From Apostichopus parvimensis (lineage: Eukaryota; Echinodermata; Holothuroidea; Aspidochirotida; Stichopodidae): a stretch of 62,652 bases of DNA. A program made the position numbers and the translations under genes. The notes beneath the pieces were generated by a model. It saw only the letters and a program-made list of their open reading frames with translations, did not search any database and had not been told where the DNA came from. The first letter of the stretch is position 1; each line of letters starts with the position of its first letter. The stretch covers positions 12,441-75,092 of the forward strand of contig KN882955.1 in NCBI GenBank assembly GCA_000934455.1. Reading direction: 5' to 3'. Positions 24,979 to 36,300 of the stretch are shown piece by piece.

Positions 24979-25926
24979 CAGGGGCGTCGTGCGAAAAATT
25001 TTTTTTTGGGGGGGGGGCCCGTGAGCAGGTGATGACTATCTAAGCGGAGCGCCACCACAGGTTGGCGCGCAGCGTACAAGAACATTTTTCGTCTGGCAGA
25101 CCCCCAGATTGCAGGAAACGGCACTTCCCGTGCCTTATGGCAGTAAGCAACACCCCTAAAATTGATNNNNNNNNNNNNNNNNNNNNNNNNNNNNNNNNNN
25201 NNNNNNNNNNNNNNNNNNNNNNNNNNNNNNNNNNNNNNNNNNNNNNNNNNNNNNNNNNNNNNNNNNNNNNNNNNNNNNNNNNNNNNNNNNNNNNNNNNNN
25301 NNNNNNNNNNNNNNNNNNNNNNNNNNNNNNNNNNNNNNNNNNNNNNNNNNNNNNNNNNNNNNNNNNNNNNNNNNNNNNNNNNNNNNNNNNNNNNNNNNNN
25401 NNNNNNNNNNNNNNNNNNNNNNNNNNNNNNNNNNNNNNNNNNNNNNNNNNNNNNNNNNNNNNNNNNNNNNNNNNNNNNNNNNNNNNNNNNNNNNNNNNNN
25501 NNNNNNNNNNNNNNNNNNNNNNNNNNNNNNNNNNNNNNNNNNNNNNNNNNNNNNNNNNNNNNNNNNNNNNNNNNNNNNNNNNNNNNNNNNNNNNNNNNNN
25601 NNNNNNNNNNNNNNNNNNNNNNNNNNNNNNNNNNNNNNNNNNNNNNNNNNNNNNNNNNNNNNNNNNNNNNNNNNNNNNNNNNNNNNNNNNNNNNNNNNNN
25701 NNNNNNNNNNNNNNNNNNNNNNNNNNNNNNNNNNNNNNNNNNNNNNNNNNNNNNNNNNNNNNNNNNNNNNNNNNNNNNNNNNNNNNNNNNNNNNNNNNNN
25801 NNNNNNNNNNNNNNNNNNNNNNNNNNNNNNNNNNNNNNNNNNNNNNNNNNNNNNNNNNNNNNNNNNNNNNNNNNNNNNNNNNNNNNNNNNNNNNNNNNNN
25901 GGGCCCCAATGGGCACGACGCCACTG
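24979..25926. mobile_element. hAT-like nonautonomous DNA transposon (contains assembly gap)
   Basis: Left end CAGGGGCGTCGTGC and right end (reverse complement) CAGTGGCGTCGTGC form terminal inverted repeats, each leading into a G-rich GGGGGCCC stretch. Direct repeats of 8 bp flank it: GGTTCAAT at 24971-24978 and AGTTCAAT at 25927-25934 (7 of 8 identical), the target-site size typical of hAT elements. Positions 25167-25900 are Ns, so its interior is unknown, and open frames drawn across the Ns are meaningless. Confidence 0.8.
25167..25900. other. Assembly gap (734 Ns)
   Basis: A run of N inside the hAT-like element. The unresolved interior probably reflects repeat collapse; its true length may differ from 734. 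Confidence 0.99.
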
Positions 25927-26059
25927 AGTTCAATCATATCCTGTAATGGCTGAACTTTGTTTTAATCAGACTGGATTATCGTACACTCTACTGGTTAATA
26001 AATTTCCGCTACCCGGAATGTCAGACGGCAGAATGGCTAGAAATGTTGTTGTTTTAATT

Positions 26060-27975
26060 TCTCTCTCTCTCTCTCCTTAAGTTTTCAGTTAAAAAGAACT
26101 TTCGCGCGGTACATAATGATCAGTCGTATCGCATTGTGACAAAAGTAACAACATTACATTATATACAGGATCAGGTGGCACTTATCGGCTAATGCAGGTC
26201 TTAACGAAACACTAATGGACACCCCTTCCCCAGTTCTGAAATATCAGTAGTGATATGTGTGTCAATATTAACTAACAGACCCATGTAGGCAATTTCTGAC
26301 AGGTTCTTTTTCAATTCAAAACCTTTTTTTGATATAATTTCAATGGATAACGACAGAACACTTATTGACTCTCCTTCATTTTTATAAAGCATGTTCCAGC
26401 TGCCATGAAGCCGCTTGAAATGTACACTACATTTATTAAATTTGCTTAGGGTATCTACTAATTGATCAGTCATTTCAATATAAGAAGAATATATATTGCT
26501 GACGAGTTGGACTTTGCACTGCGTCGTTGTACAAAGTGCAATAACGGTTTCGCTTCAGGGCTGCCTGTATCAGTAGTGTTATCCTTGTCTACAACATTTT
26601 CATATGGATATTGTATACCATTGTCTTATGGGTTTAGGCAGAACACAAAGAAGGATACCAACAGAGGTGAGGAAGTCAATACTTAGCTATGTCACGTTTG
26701 TCAAACTTACAGTAACATATTTGTGAAATCCAGGCAATGCTACAATTAAATTAGTTTTAACGATAAGTAAGGTTGCAGTTTTATCGTCGTTAAAGTTGCG
26801 TATAGTTAATTTCCATATTCGGTAGATGTGCTTTTCGTTGTCGAAATATACTATGCCAAAACTTAAAAGAGCTCAATTAAGATACCTGGGAAAAATATTA
26901 AATATAAATCTATCAGATATAAAGATTTCCTTCCACTTTCTCTAACAGTAGATGCTGTTCGATAAAACAATTATATTCAGTCTGAATCAGAGGGTATAAG
27001 CCATCAAGAAACCAAGTCGCTTTGAATTCATTAACCTTGCATCAAGCTGCATCGCTCAAACCAGTTCCATATTCCAATCAACGAAACTTAAATGTAATCT
27101 AAAATTTATGATCGAGACTGTTTATTCTACGTCCCGAAATAAACAATAAACTACAAAACTAACTTGTAAAAGGCGATTTGTAGCAAGTACACTAACAGAC
27201 AGTCGGATAACTAATGAAAGGAAAGGATTCGTGACAGTTTCTTTTAAAACCATTCTGATTGTATTTGCAAAAGCAAAAGCTCTTACACGTGTACTATATG
27301 TGACTACCAAAGGTCAAATGTTCAGTACGTCGTGTGTATAGTCGACAAAAACTGTCTATGTAAATGTCAATGTAAAGATCTTCTTTCATAATTTGATTTA
27401 TAAAGCTAACAAACAGTTTGAAACGCACAATGGGCTAGTAAACCACCTCTAACATGTCTGATAGCAATTAAATGGCAGCCAAAGAAGATCTTTTAATACA
27501 AATAAAGGGTATACTGGGCCAGGGGAAGGCTTCTAGCTGTTCTACTTACAATTGGTTTTAAGTTAGAAGTTTAAAGCTTGATGGAATATATATGTCTCAA
27601 TTGATCACAAGATCACTGCAAAAAGTGCAAAAACTCTCAGTATAGTGTATGTATGAGTGCTTTGTCAGTAAAGTGTCCTTGAAGTAGCACTGTACCATGT
27701 TGCCTAGCAACAATACGGAGTCCCTGTTCCGTCCAAATTTGATGTGTTTCTTGGGATTTGTACATACTTATGAAGGAAACTATCCGTTATTGAAAACATA
27801 ACTTTATGACATATCAGATATTCAACCCTAGAATGTAATTACAGATAGAAAGGTTGTAGAATTGTGAACAGTCGAGCAGTATGATTGCGCTTACGACAAC
27901 GAGCGATCAAGATTTAGCCGATGGTGCTGTTTGTATGCCCAGTTTCAATAAATTGTACAACGTACACAAATGGTC
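26060..27975. other. Intergenic DNA, no gene recognised
   Basis: It starts with a (CT)n run at about 26058-26076. A 90-codon minus-strand frame (26473-26201) and a 74-codon plus-strand frame (26462-26686) show no family signature. The remainder is AT-rich. Confidence 0.5.
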
Positions 27976-28828
27976 TTAAAGCAGCTTTTTGCGTTTGTCG
28001 CCGTTTTCGACCCTTTTGACATGTCCATCGAGTTTTTACATGTAATCACCACAAAGCAGCAACTAAGATATTAGTAAATTGTTTTCCCTGTTAAGAGCGT
28101 TAGTTGGTGAGTAATTAAGGACTTCTGCAGATAATGTAGAGTGTCTTCCGACAAATTCCTCATTTAAAATTAATTGCATGCAGTTCCCAAATCCACTAGT
28201 TTGAATTCAACCAATCAGTGAATAGGTAACTTGTTAATTTATGATCCGTTGCTTAAAACTAGATCATTTCAAAATCCGTCCTTAAGTAAGACTGCCGTTC
28301 ATTTTTCGCAACTGCCCACTTCTTCAACTTTCAGGGAAATTAGTCTGAAAAGTTAAACCGTGTGTTAAATTATCAATTCACCTAGCCTAGCAAAGGAAAT
28401 CAGCGTGGAAAATCACTTCTTGCGATCTACAGCAAGAGCGTATTAAAACGTCCGAGTGAGTAATCTGTTTTGGCAGTAGTATAAAATGTATCAAAATTTT
28501 CGTCAGTATCACAGTCATACCCAATGTACACATATATAGCATTATACTTTGGTGCACTAGGTTGCTTATGACAGAGTAAAAATTATTTACCTCATTATTC
28601 AATGATGTTCATAAAATTTAAGCATTCATATTATGGGGGAGGTTTATTACGATCCTAACGGAAAATATCTTCGAAAAAAACAACGTTCAAAGTTGTAGAT
28701 TGTTTTACTTTTATTCCACCATTTGAAGTTAGGTTTGAATAAATAAGCTAGTGATGTATTCCGTTATGGCATCATGCGGTCATTGAGGTTAAGAATGTTA
28801 AAGAAATGGACGCAAAAAGCTGCTTTAA
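27976..28828. mobile_element. Inverted-repeat (MITE-like) element with TTAA ends
   Basis: TTAAAGCAGCTTTTTGCGT at 27976-27994 and its exact reverse complement at 28810-28828 are 19 bp perfect terminal inverted repeats enclosing about 815 bp. The outermost TTAA could be a piggyBac-type target duplication, or the inner TA a Tc1/mariner-type one. No transposase frame is visible inside (the longest frame is 71 codons, without motifs). Confidence 0.7.
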
Positions 28829-28829
28829 C

Positions 28830-30270
28830 AAACACCGGTCAAGAAAAGAGTCCTAAATAATTCGTTCGGCAGTCAAATTGTGTGTGGGAGCCAGCCATAC
28901 AGTGTGTGCGACATGGGTGTTGACGACTACACAACACTAGGCCACCAGAGTCGGGTTAAAGAGAAAGTGTCAAAGAAGAGAGAGGAATGAACAAGGGCAA
29001 CAATACACCAGGACATTGTCGCGTTGTCATAGCAGGGTGAAATGTGGGTTACCCAATCTGGGTGTAAATAACAGTGCAGAGGTTTTTACAAAAATACGTT
29101 CTCAAGCATGTTACAGTATGTACTTAGTTGCTTATTTTTATAAACCGTTTGCGATTGTTCTATGAGTCAACTGCTTCTCCCTCCACTAAGATAAATAATA
29201 GTAGCAGAGTTAAGACAATGCAGACTAGAATCAGCCACGAAATACGGTAAAATTTGTACTCCAAATCGTAGTAAAACTAAAGTGATTACAATGGCAAGCA
29301 AACCAGTTTATCAACAATTGCAACAACTACTCTTGATAATAAGTTGCACAATATCTTGCTTGGACTGACTTTTCTGGTCTAATATTATCATAATAAGAGT
29401 AACTTTACTAGAATGGTCTGATGCTTAAACAGAAGTGGCTTATAACTGGTTAGGGTTTTTCGTGTTTGACATCTGTGCATCGTTCATGTGTCTAGTTGTA
29501 AAGTTAATGACAATGGAATTTATCAGTGACAAATACCATTCACAAAATATTGATACTTAAATCGAGGGAAGCCGGGGAGATTTTGAAGAAAATCAAGTTC
29601 TGAAACAATTAAAGTTGATAGAAGGTATCGGGTATATTTAAAAATCTTGGGGAAAGTAACGTGCAGATGAAACTGTGAAACTCTTCTTGTAGTTTTCCCA
29701 GAGCCGGCTTCCGTGTTTTCGACGCTTTAGGTGAAACATTCTCTTAGACCCCTTTCAGTTTTCAAAAACATAAAACAATAAAATTAGTCATCTATAAGTT
29801 TAGTGTTATTAATAGTACGGTATCTACCTTTGACGAGCACAGGATTCAAGGATGGAAGTGGCAAATTCTACATTCCCCCAAGAGACTAAGAAGGGGCATG
29901 AACCTTTCCCTTTAAAAGGAGTTTAAAAGGAGACATACTTCTTATCTTGACAAGCTTTACGAACAATGCAACTAATGTCATTAGTGGATAATTCAGATTC
30001 TACACAAAGTAAAGGAGACCTCCCTTGGTGCTTCAAGAATACAAAGTTAGGGCTATTAATTATGCCGAGAAAGCTCACACGGGCGGAAGTTTACAAAATA
30101 TTTTGAATGAGTACGTATTGCGTTCCATTTTCCTGATTTTCTTTTTTTTTAAGTTACTAATTAAAGTTTCCAAAGTAAATCTGCTCTTACGAAGTCATTG
30201 TTCTTAAAGCATCTTCCAGGTATCCTTTGGAACGTTCGACCGTACATTCTTCCAATTCGTAGTAGCTGGA
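28830..30270. other. Intergenic DNA upstream of gene B
   Basis: No gene recognised. It presumably holds the promoter of gene B, but I see no convincing TATA or initiator arrangement. Confidence 0.45.
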
Positions 30271-30273
30271 AAG

Positions 30274-30328
30274 ATGGAAATGTTTTCTTTGGTTTTGCTA
30301 TTTCCTTATCTGGTTTCAACGTTACCAG
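30274..30328 (+). other. Gene B exon 1: signal peptide
   Basis: Encodes MEMFSLVLLFPYLVSTLP, ending at CCAG/GTAAGT in phase 1. It matches the phase of exon 2 at 30956. A second possible start lies at 30925 in the intron. Confidence 0.65.
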
Positions 30329-33300
30329 GTAAGTTTGGAAATGATTGTGATTCTATTATGCCAGTGTTTCTCGTGAAATTGACTTAATTTAACCTATTTT
30401 ACTATAACCGAAAACTGATTTCACATGTTCCACATGTTGCTGGTATTTGCGTGAGCTGAACAGGACAGGTTCTTAACTTAAGTCAAGTTGTATGTCAATT
30501 ACAAGAAAGCATCATCTTTTCAAAACCTTAAACCTAAGCAAAAATAGATTAAAGATACATTTAATGCAGACCGATTGACAAGAAGTTTAATTGGGCCATT
30601 GAACAATAAATAGAGCGAAATTTTTACAGACTAAAATGTATGGAAGGAAAAAAGCAATAAGAATAACTTCTTGTAGTAGATAAGCAGTTTGTTACGTTTC
30701 CTATCTCTGTTTGCAAACTATAAATTCGGTTTGAACTTTTCGGACAGTGTACACAAGAACAGGGACAATGTTAATCTTGTATGGATGTTTTTTTATTATA
30801 ACTTTGGAGGTATCAATCCTAAATATATAAATGTCTAACCAGTCAATCGACTTTTTAGAATTCATATGTCTAGGTAGGAATTAGTTACCGTATACGGTAT
30901 TTCAAATAAATTCGCTATACTTATGTGAAAATGTTTTTTATTATTGTTTTAATAGTATATGTGGTAGCAGAGAATGCAGTAGACGCATCCACGGCTTCAA
31001 CCCTTATAAAGGAAGGACAATCAGCGGAAATATTGTGTATGACAAAAGGAACCGGTGATTACTTCTGGAGAAAAGGAGAATCTTTGTTAAACAGTTCTCT
31101 CGTTGCTTCTTTTACCGGCGGCCAAGTCCGTAAAGATTCGGAGCCGTATGTTGTAACAGAAAATGGTACACTTATCATTAAAACCGTTACTCTTGGAGAT
31201 GAAGGAAAATACTTTTGCAGGTTCTCCTCGGTGATTAACGAATGTTATGGAGAATTAAACGTTTTTGTGGAAGGTAAGTTAATAGTTAATAGTTCATAGT
31301 ATTGCCAAAGTAGGCAAATAATATAACTGTATCAAAGCCTTGAGCTGTTATTAGATACAGCAACATGACACCAAGTTTTTGAAGAGACTTATTTAGATGT
31401 TTAACGTTGGTATAGGTTAATCAAAGCGTTTGTGAGTTTGATAAGCTATAAAGGGATATTACCAATTATAATGCATCTATAAGATATATCATCGCCTTTG
31501 TATGGTTTTCCGTCAGCCTCTCTTCGCAGTTTTGTTCTTGCCATCGACCGCTGTGATAGAGAAAGCAGCTGTTTATTGTATATCAGCCCATCTCAGTCAA
31601 CTTCTTTGACGTGTACGGCAACAAATGCGCCTCCGTCTATGACGTTAAAGTGGTTTAACGGATCCAAGGAGATAACGGAAGGCATTGAAGCATATGATAT
31701 ACCTACTCAGAATGACAATGCTAGGGAAATAAGAAGTACTCTTACGGCTGTCCATAGACACCCTGCATCTTTGACGTGCCAAACAGTAGATCCAAAGAGA
31801 GGCAACAATGATGACAGGTTTGCACACGCCCAGGTTGAAATGACAGGTAAAAAGTTCAATATTTTCAGAATATATATTTGAATCAGTGGCTTGGTGAAGG
31901 CAAGTAGAAAATTGGGACTTCAAATGTCGAAAGATGTACATAGACACCCGATACACACATATATTACAGTAAATACTATAAATCTTAACGTTTTTTATCA
32001 CAGTAAAAACTGGATGGTGCTATAAACCGCTAGCATGTGCTATTAGGATTACAGTAAGATCTGAGGATATGTGTAATCTTTACAAATCCAGTTTGATGCA
32101 TGTTTTGGAATTACACATATCCTCAGTTCTTATTGTAATCCTGATAGCACGTGCTACCAATCAAGTTTTTACAGTGGTACAACACTTTAAAATTTACGAT
32201 AGTTACTGTAATCTCTGTGTGAATCTGCTGACTTACAGTACTGTGCAAGAAAGATAATACATATCATAAAGGCACGATTTTGCTCTTAGCGTATTTCATT
32301 ATACACAGATGTGACCGCACATGTAACTTACGTTTGTTACTAGCTTTGCCAATGGCGTCCATGCAAGGACACATCGTAAACACAGTTATGTATACCCACC
32401 TTTCCCTCAAAGCCTTTCTGACTGATACAAATTGGAGACATGGTGTCATCATCTTTCAAATGCTTACATCTTTTCAGTGCATGCCCATGAAACATTGCCG
32501 AGTTGGATAATCGTAACAGTAACTTTAGCAGGATGCTTCATCGTCTTTGGGATATTTTTACTAATCAAAGGTATGGAGAGGAAAATTTCCTTTTGATTGA
32601 CACCTACAGGAGTTTTTGATAAATTGTTAACTAAAATTTTGACGTCATCCAATGTACCCAGATCTTCCAAATGTTTAGGTTGTACTTGTCGAATGCGACT
32701 AGCTGTTTTATTCAAAGTATTCCTTGTTGTTTAAACTTTTGATGAATGACGTAGACTCTTATCCATTATTTACATACAGTTAAATGATATGAAAGTTCAA
32801 AATTACGCTTGAATCTATGTTTACTATGTTTTATTAATTGTTTTCTATCCAGCAAAGGTTAACCGAAAACAGCGAAAGAAATATACGAAGCTGTAAGCAG
32901 ATGTACCAATAATTTTGTAAAATAATTTTCAGCTAAAACAAATGCACCTTTGCTGTGCCTTATTATCCTGTTATATTATGACTATGATTACTGAACAGGT
33001 GTGATACACACTGAACAATGTATCAGCACATAGGCTGTAATTATATACAAATTATGTTTGTTTCATCGACTCTTATGGCTTTATAGTATTGCTTAAGCGA
33101 CGGGAAATTATCGTATCAATGAAGTACGAATCACATTTCTGGTTCCTTATTCTAAGTTTCTACCAGGTCGTCACAGATTATGTCCTTTTGAATGTTTTAG
33201 CCATCTGGACTTCGCTATAGAAACTAATGTTTGTAAAGTATAATGGCTTAACGCACTAGTTCAGCTTTTCCATTTTATTAGGTAATATGAGTTTTCATAC

Positions 33301-36300
33301 TCGTCTGAAGGAGATACCCAAGAGTATAATCCAGGAAATTGTCCGATATAATATTCTATTTGTCAAGTAAACCTGAGAACAAAGAAGCAAACGAAACAAT
33401 CTCATTGAGATACCAGAGACTTATATAGTACAATACAAGAACTTTGTCTAACCTAATATCCTATTATTCAAGTAAAACTGAAGACAAAGAAGGCAAAAAG
33501 ATGTTTCGAGGTACTTGATCAATTGCACCAAACGCCATAAAGGTGAATTCTGTGTCCTTTTATTATCTTAGCTAAAGGCGTATATGCATACGTGATGTAC
33601 AAAACATGACTTTGAAGGAGATTTGACACTTAAAACAAACAAGGTCGTTAAATATTTATATCTAGAAGTGCACGAGTATCATGAAAATACTTCTCTTTGC
33701 ACTGCAGCTTATTTGATAGTGAATTACGTAACACCAACCATTATTTTCTCTAACAGGAAAAGAGAAGACGTTGAATCTCTGACGGTGCGTAAAAGAATAA
33801 TATATGTTTAAAGATCGTGTGTGATCGTAATACAAATGTATAGCTTTATCTAGAAGCTTTGCATAAGAAATTAGTAGTATTCACAATTGTACTCAATGCA
33901 AACGTTTCTCTAACTTACTTCATGCAACGAATATTCCAATAGGTCATATATATTCGTTAGTTATTCGGTGTGAATATTTTTATATCAAAGACTACAATAA
34001 GTGTAAATATAATTGTTTGTCCAGAGTGTGTATATCCCGTTATAATAACTGAAGAGAAAGAAGCAAACGAATATATTCAAGGAAAGGTTTATCAAGGGTA
34101 ATCCTTGGTTTATTTTTTTTATTTGTTATTTCTTGAAGTTTTCAAATATAATATGATAAAGGATTAAAGACCAACCTACAAGTTCAATGTGTGGATAACA
34201 TCGTTTGCGTTTCTAACACATTCTCATTTCGTGCTGGAATTGATCCATTTTGCATGGAGGGGAGAGTTCAAGAGATAAGTGAAAAGATGGGTTTAAATTG
34301 AATTTAACCATCTTTATCACCCAACCATTCTCTCATTTGCCAAGGGTGGAAGATGAAGAGAATTTAAAGGAATGCTAACGAAACCTTTTATTAAGGTATA
34401 TACGCAGAGATATCACACAGTGCTTTTGTACATCAAGAAAATAGTAATAATTTACGTAACTTGGAAGAGTAACCTTCGTTTTTGTTCTTGGTAAACTGAG
34501 GTAACTAAGATGAAAGTGTGTGATAAAAGCAGCACACTATCGGGTTCGCCCAGTTCAAGCTAACTTAATTTAAACTTTTGATAAATATACGAGGCCATAA
34601 CAATATTATGTGTATTTCATGACTTGAGTAGACACAAGTAATATACGATACATTGCCATAGTTATGTAAAATAACGTCCCTTTCTGGTGCAGGACTTTCT
34701 CATGGAGGTGTGGTTAATGGTGTACGACAGGTTCAAAAAGAATCAAAGAACGATACTGTTCAACTTTTAAGCACAAGTAACATGACTTAAAACTTAACGT
34801 AATTACAGAAATGCTACGTGTTCTGGGTGAAATATCTTTATTAAGCATAGCTAACAAACTACCCATATACTGTACTTAGAATCAAGCGTATGATAAATTA
34901 CATTATGAAAGACGACCACAAGACAACAAAGAGAAAGTGAATTCGGGCTCTGCCAAAATTGTATTACCATTTTAGTTCATTTAAAAACTGATATAAATAG
35001 CTCTATGCCAAGTTAATACTTTGCAATAAAAAATGAATACCTTATATTAAGAAATAAACATTTTCTGAAACAGATAAATATTTTCTAGGAACATAATCGT
35101 TTTTTTAAATGCATGTCACCAACAGGATGAAAAAACGGATTAAAAAAGTAAAGTGATGATCAAATTAAAATAGGTGCTCACTTGGGTTTATGTATAGACA
35201 ATTATAACATCAGGTGTACTTGAACCAAGTCAAGTATACCCTGAATAAGTGTAAAAGGAACTTTGGGATTTGTTGTAGCAACGGAGGTTTTAGCTATGTT
35301 TCCTTCAGAAAAGATTGATACCTACGTTTACAATTACTTTGTTTGGATATCACAAGATGATGTAAAAACGAAGGCCAAATTATAAATTAAACTTTGAATT
35401 GATTTAGATGGAGGTTTGTGTGCTTTAAATAACATCATTAAGTCTGTTAATTAGAAATTAAGAGAGGATATAAATATATAACAAAGTGGAACATGATACA
35501 CACATATTCCTTTAAATTCTGATTGGAACATTCGAACTTTTCTGACTGTGGATAATAATGGGCCTATAACTCTCATCACTAAAACCTACTACTAGCAAAT
35601 CATAATGCTTTTTTTTCAGAAAATAACTCTTTATTACGGAGAATTTGCACTTTATCTGTGGAGGGAGTAAGACAATTCCTTTTGAGTATGTGTTTTCCCC
35701 ATAGGTGTAAGTTAAAAGAAATCTATATAGTGCACCCGACGGTTTTGTATTATATTTTGTAGCCACAATTTTATATGTTTTTACTACAGAGACGTTTTAT
35801 TGTATTATGCAAATTCAAATGACAAGAGAGAGAAGGTATATAACCTGTTTTTTTTTTTGTATTATAATAGGAAAAGGCAATCGATAACTTACTGAATGAA
35901 AACTAATGCATTCAAGTCAATGACCAAAGATCTTACATATTAAGTATTTAATTCTTCGTTCATATAATACTAAAAATTAACTAAGGCAATGTAAGTTTAC
36001 TTTTTTTTAAACAAATAGTTGAAAAGTTTTGCTATTATCAGCCTGCATTTCTCTTACAGAAGAAAGCGAATACCAATGAAGAAACAATTAATGCAAAACA
36101 CCAGGAATTAACGGAATTCAAGGTGAGTTCTGGCTTAGGTTTAGAGGGTTTGTAGGAAATCCTCGATTTTTGTTGCAACCATTTTTCAAATCCAGCTAGA
36201 TTAATAAGGAGAACAAAAATCCAAGTTGACTTACCGTAGTTTATGTTAAACGTTCCACATTCTTAGCAATTTAAATGAGATATATTATATTACGTATGGT

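Larger units (their letters stand above)
23880..26055 (+). mobile_element. Decayed Ty3/gypsy retrotransposon, split by a hAT-like insertion
   Basis: Pol fragments occur in order on the plus strand. A linker carries GAFSKGAQDVGRTETDRH and IGQPARILPFHK. RT start: IDEMLSNAVIEPCCSPWSSP, then YVDYRNLND. RT palm remnant: FHFMVMPFGLYNAPASF. RNase H: HTDACNQGDGAVLPQIQDG and LLAIVVK. RNase H resumes after the insertion as NFRYPECQTAEWLEML (near 25985-26050). Stops and frameshifts break every domain, and no LTRs were recognised. The split occurs at an LKWFN coding stretch, interrupted by the element at 24979-25926. Confidence 0.85.

Noticed and set aside
24978-25953. Open frames of 263-319 codons on both strands across 25167-25900
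   Set aside because: They consist almost entirely of unknown residues from the assembly gap. The same applies to frames across 46269-46552.
34021-34100. Possible extra gene B exon after an acceptor at 34033
   Set aside because: The open stretch meets an in-frame stop before any good donor.
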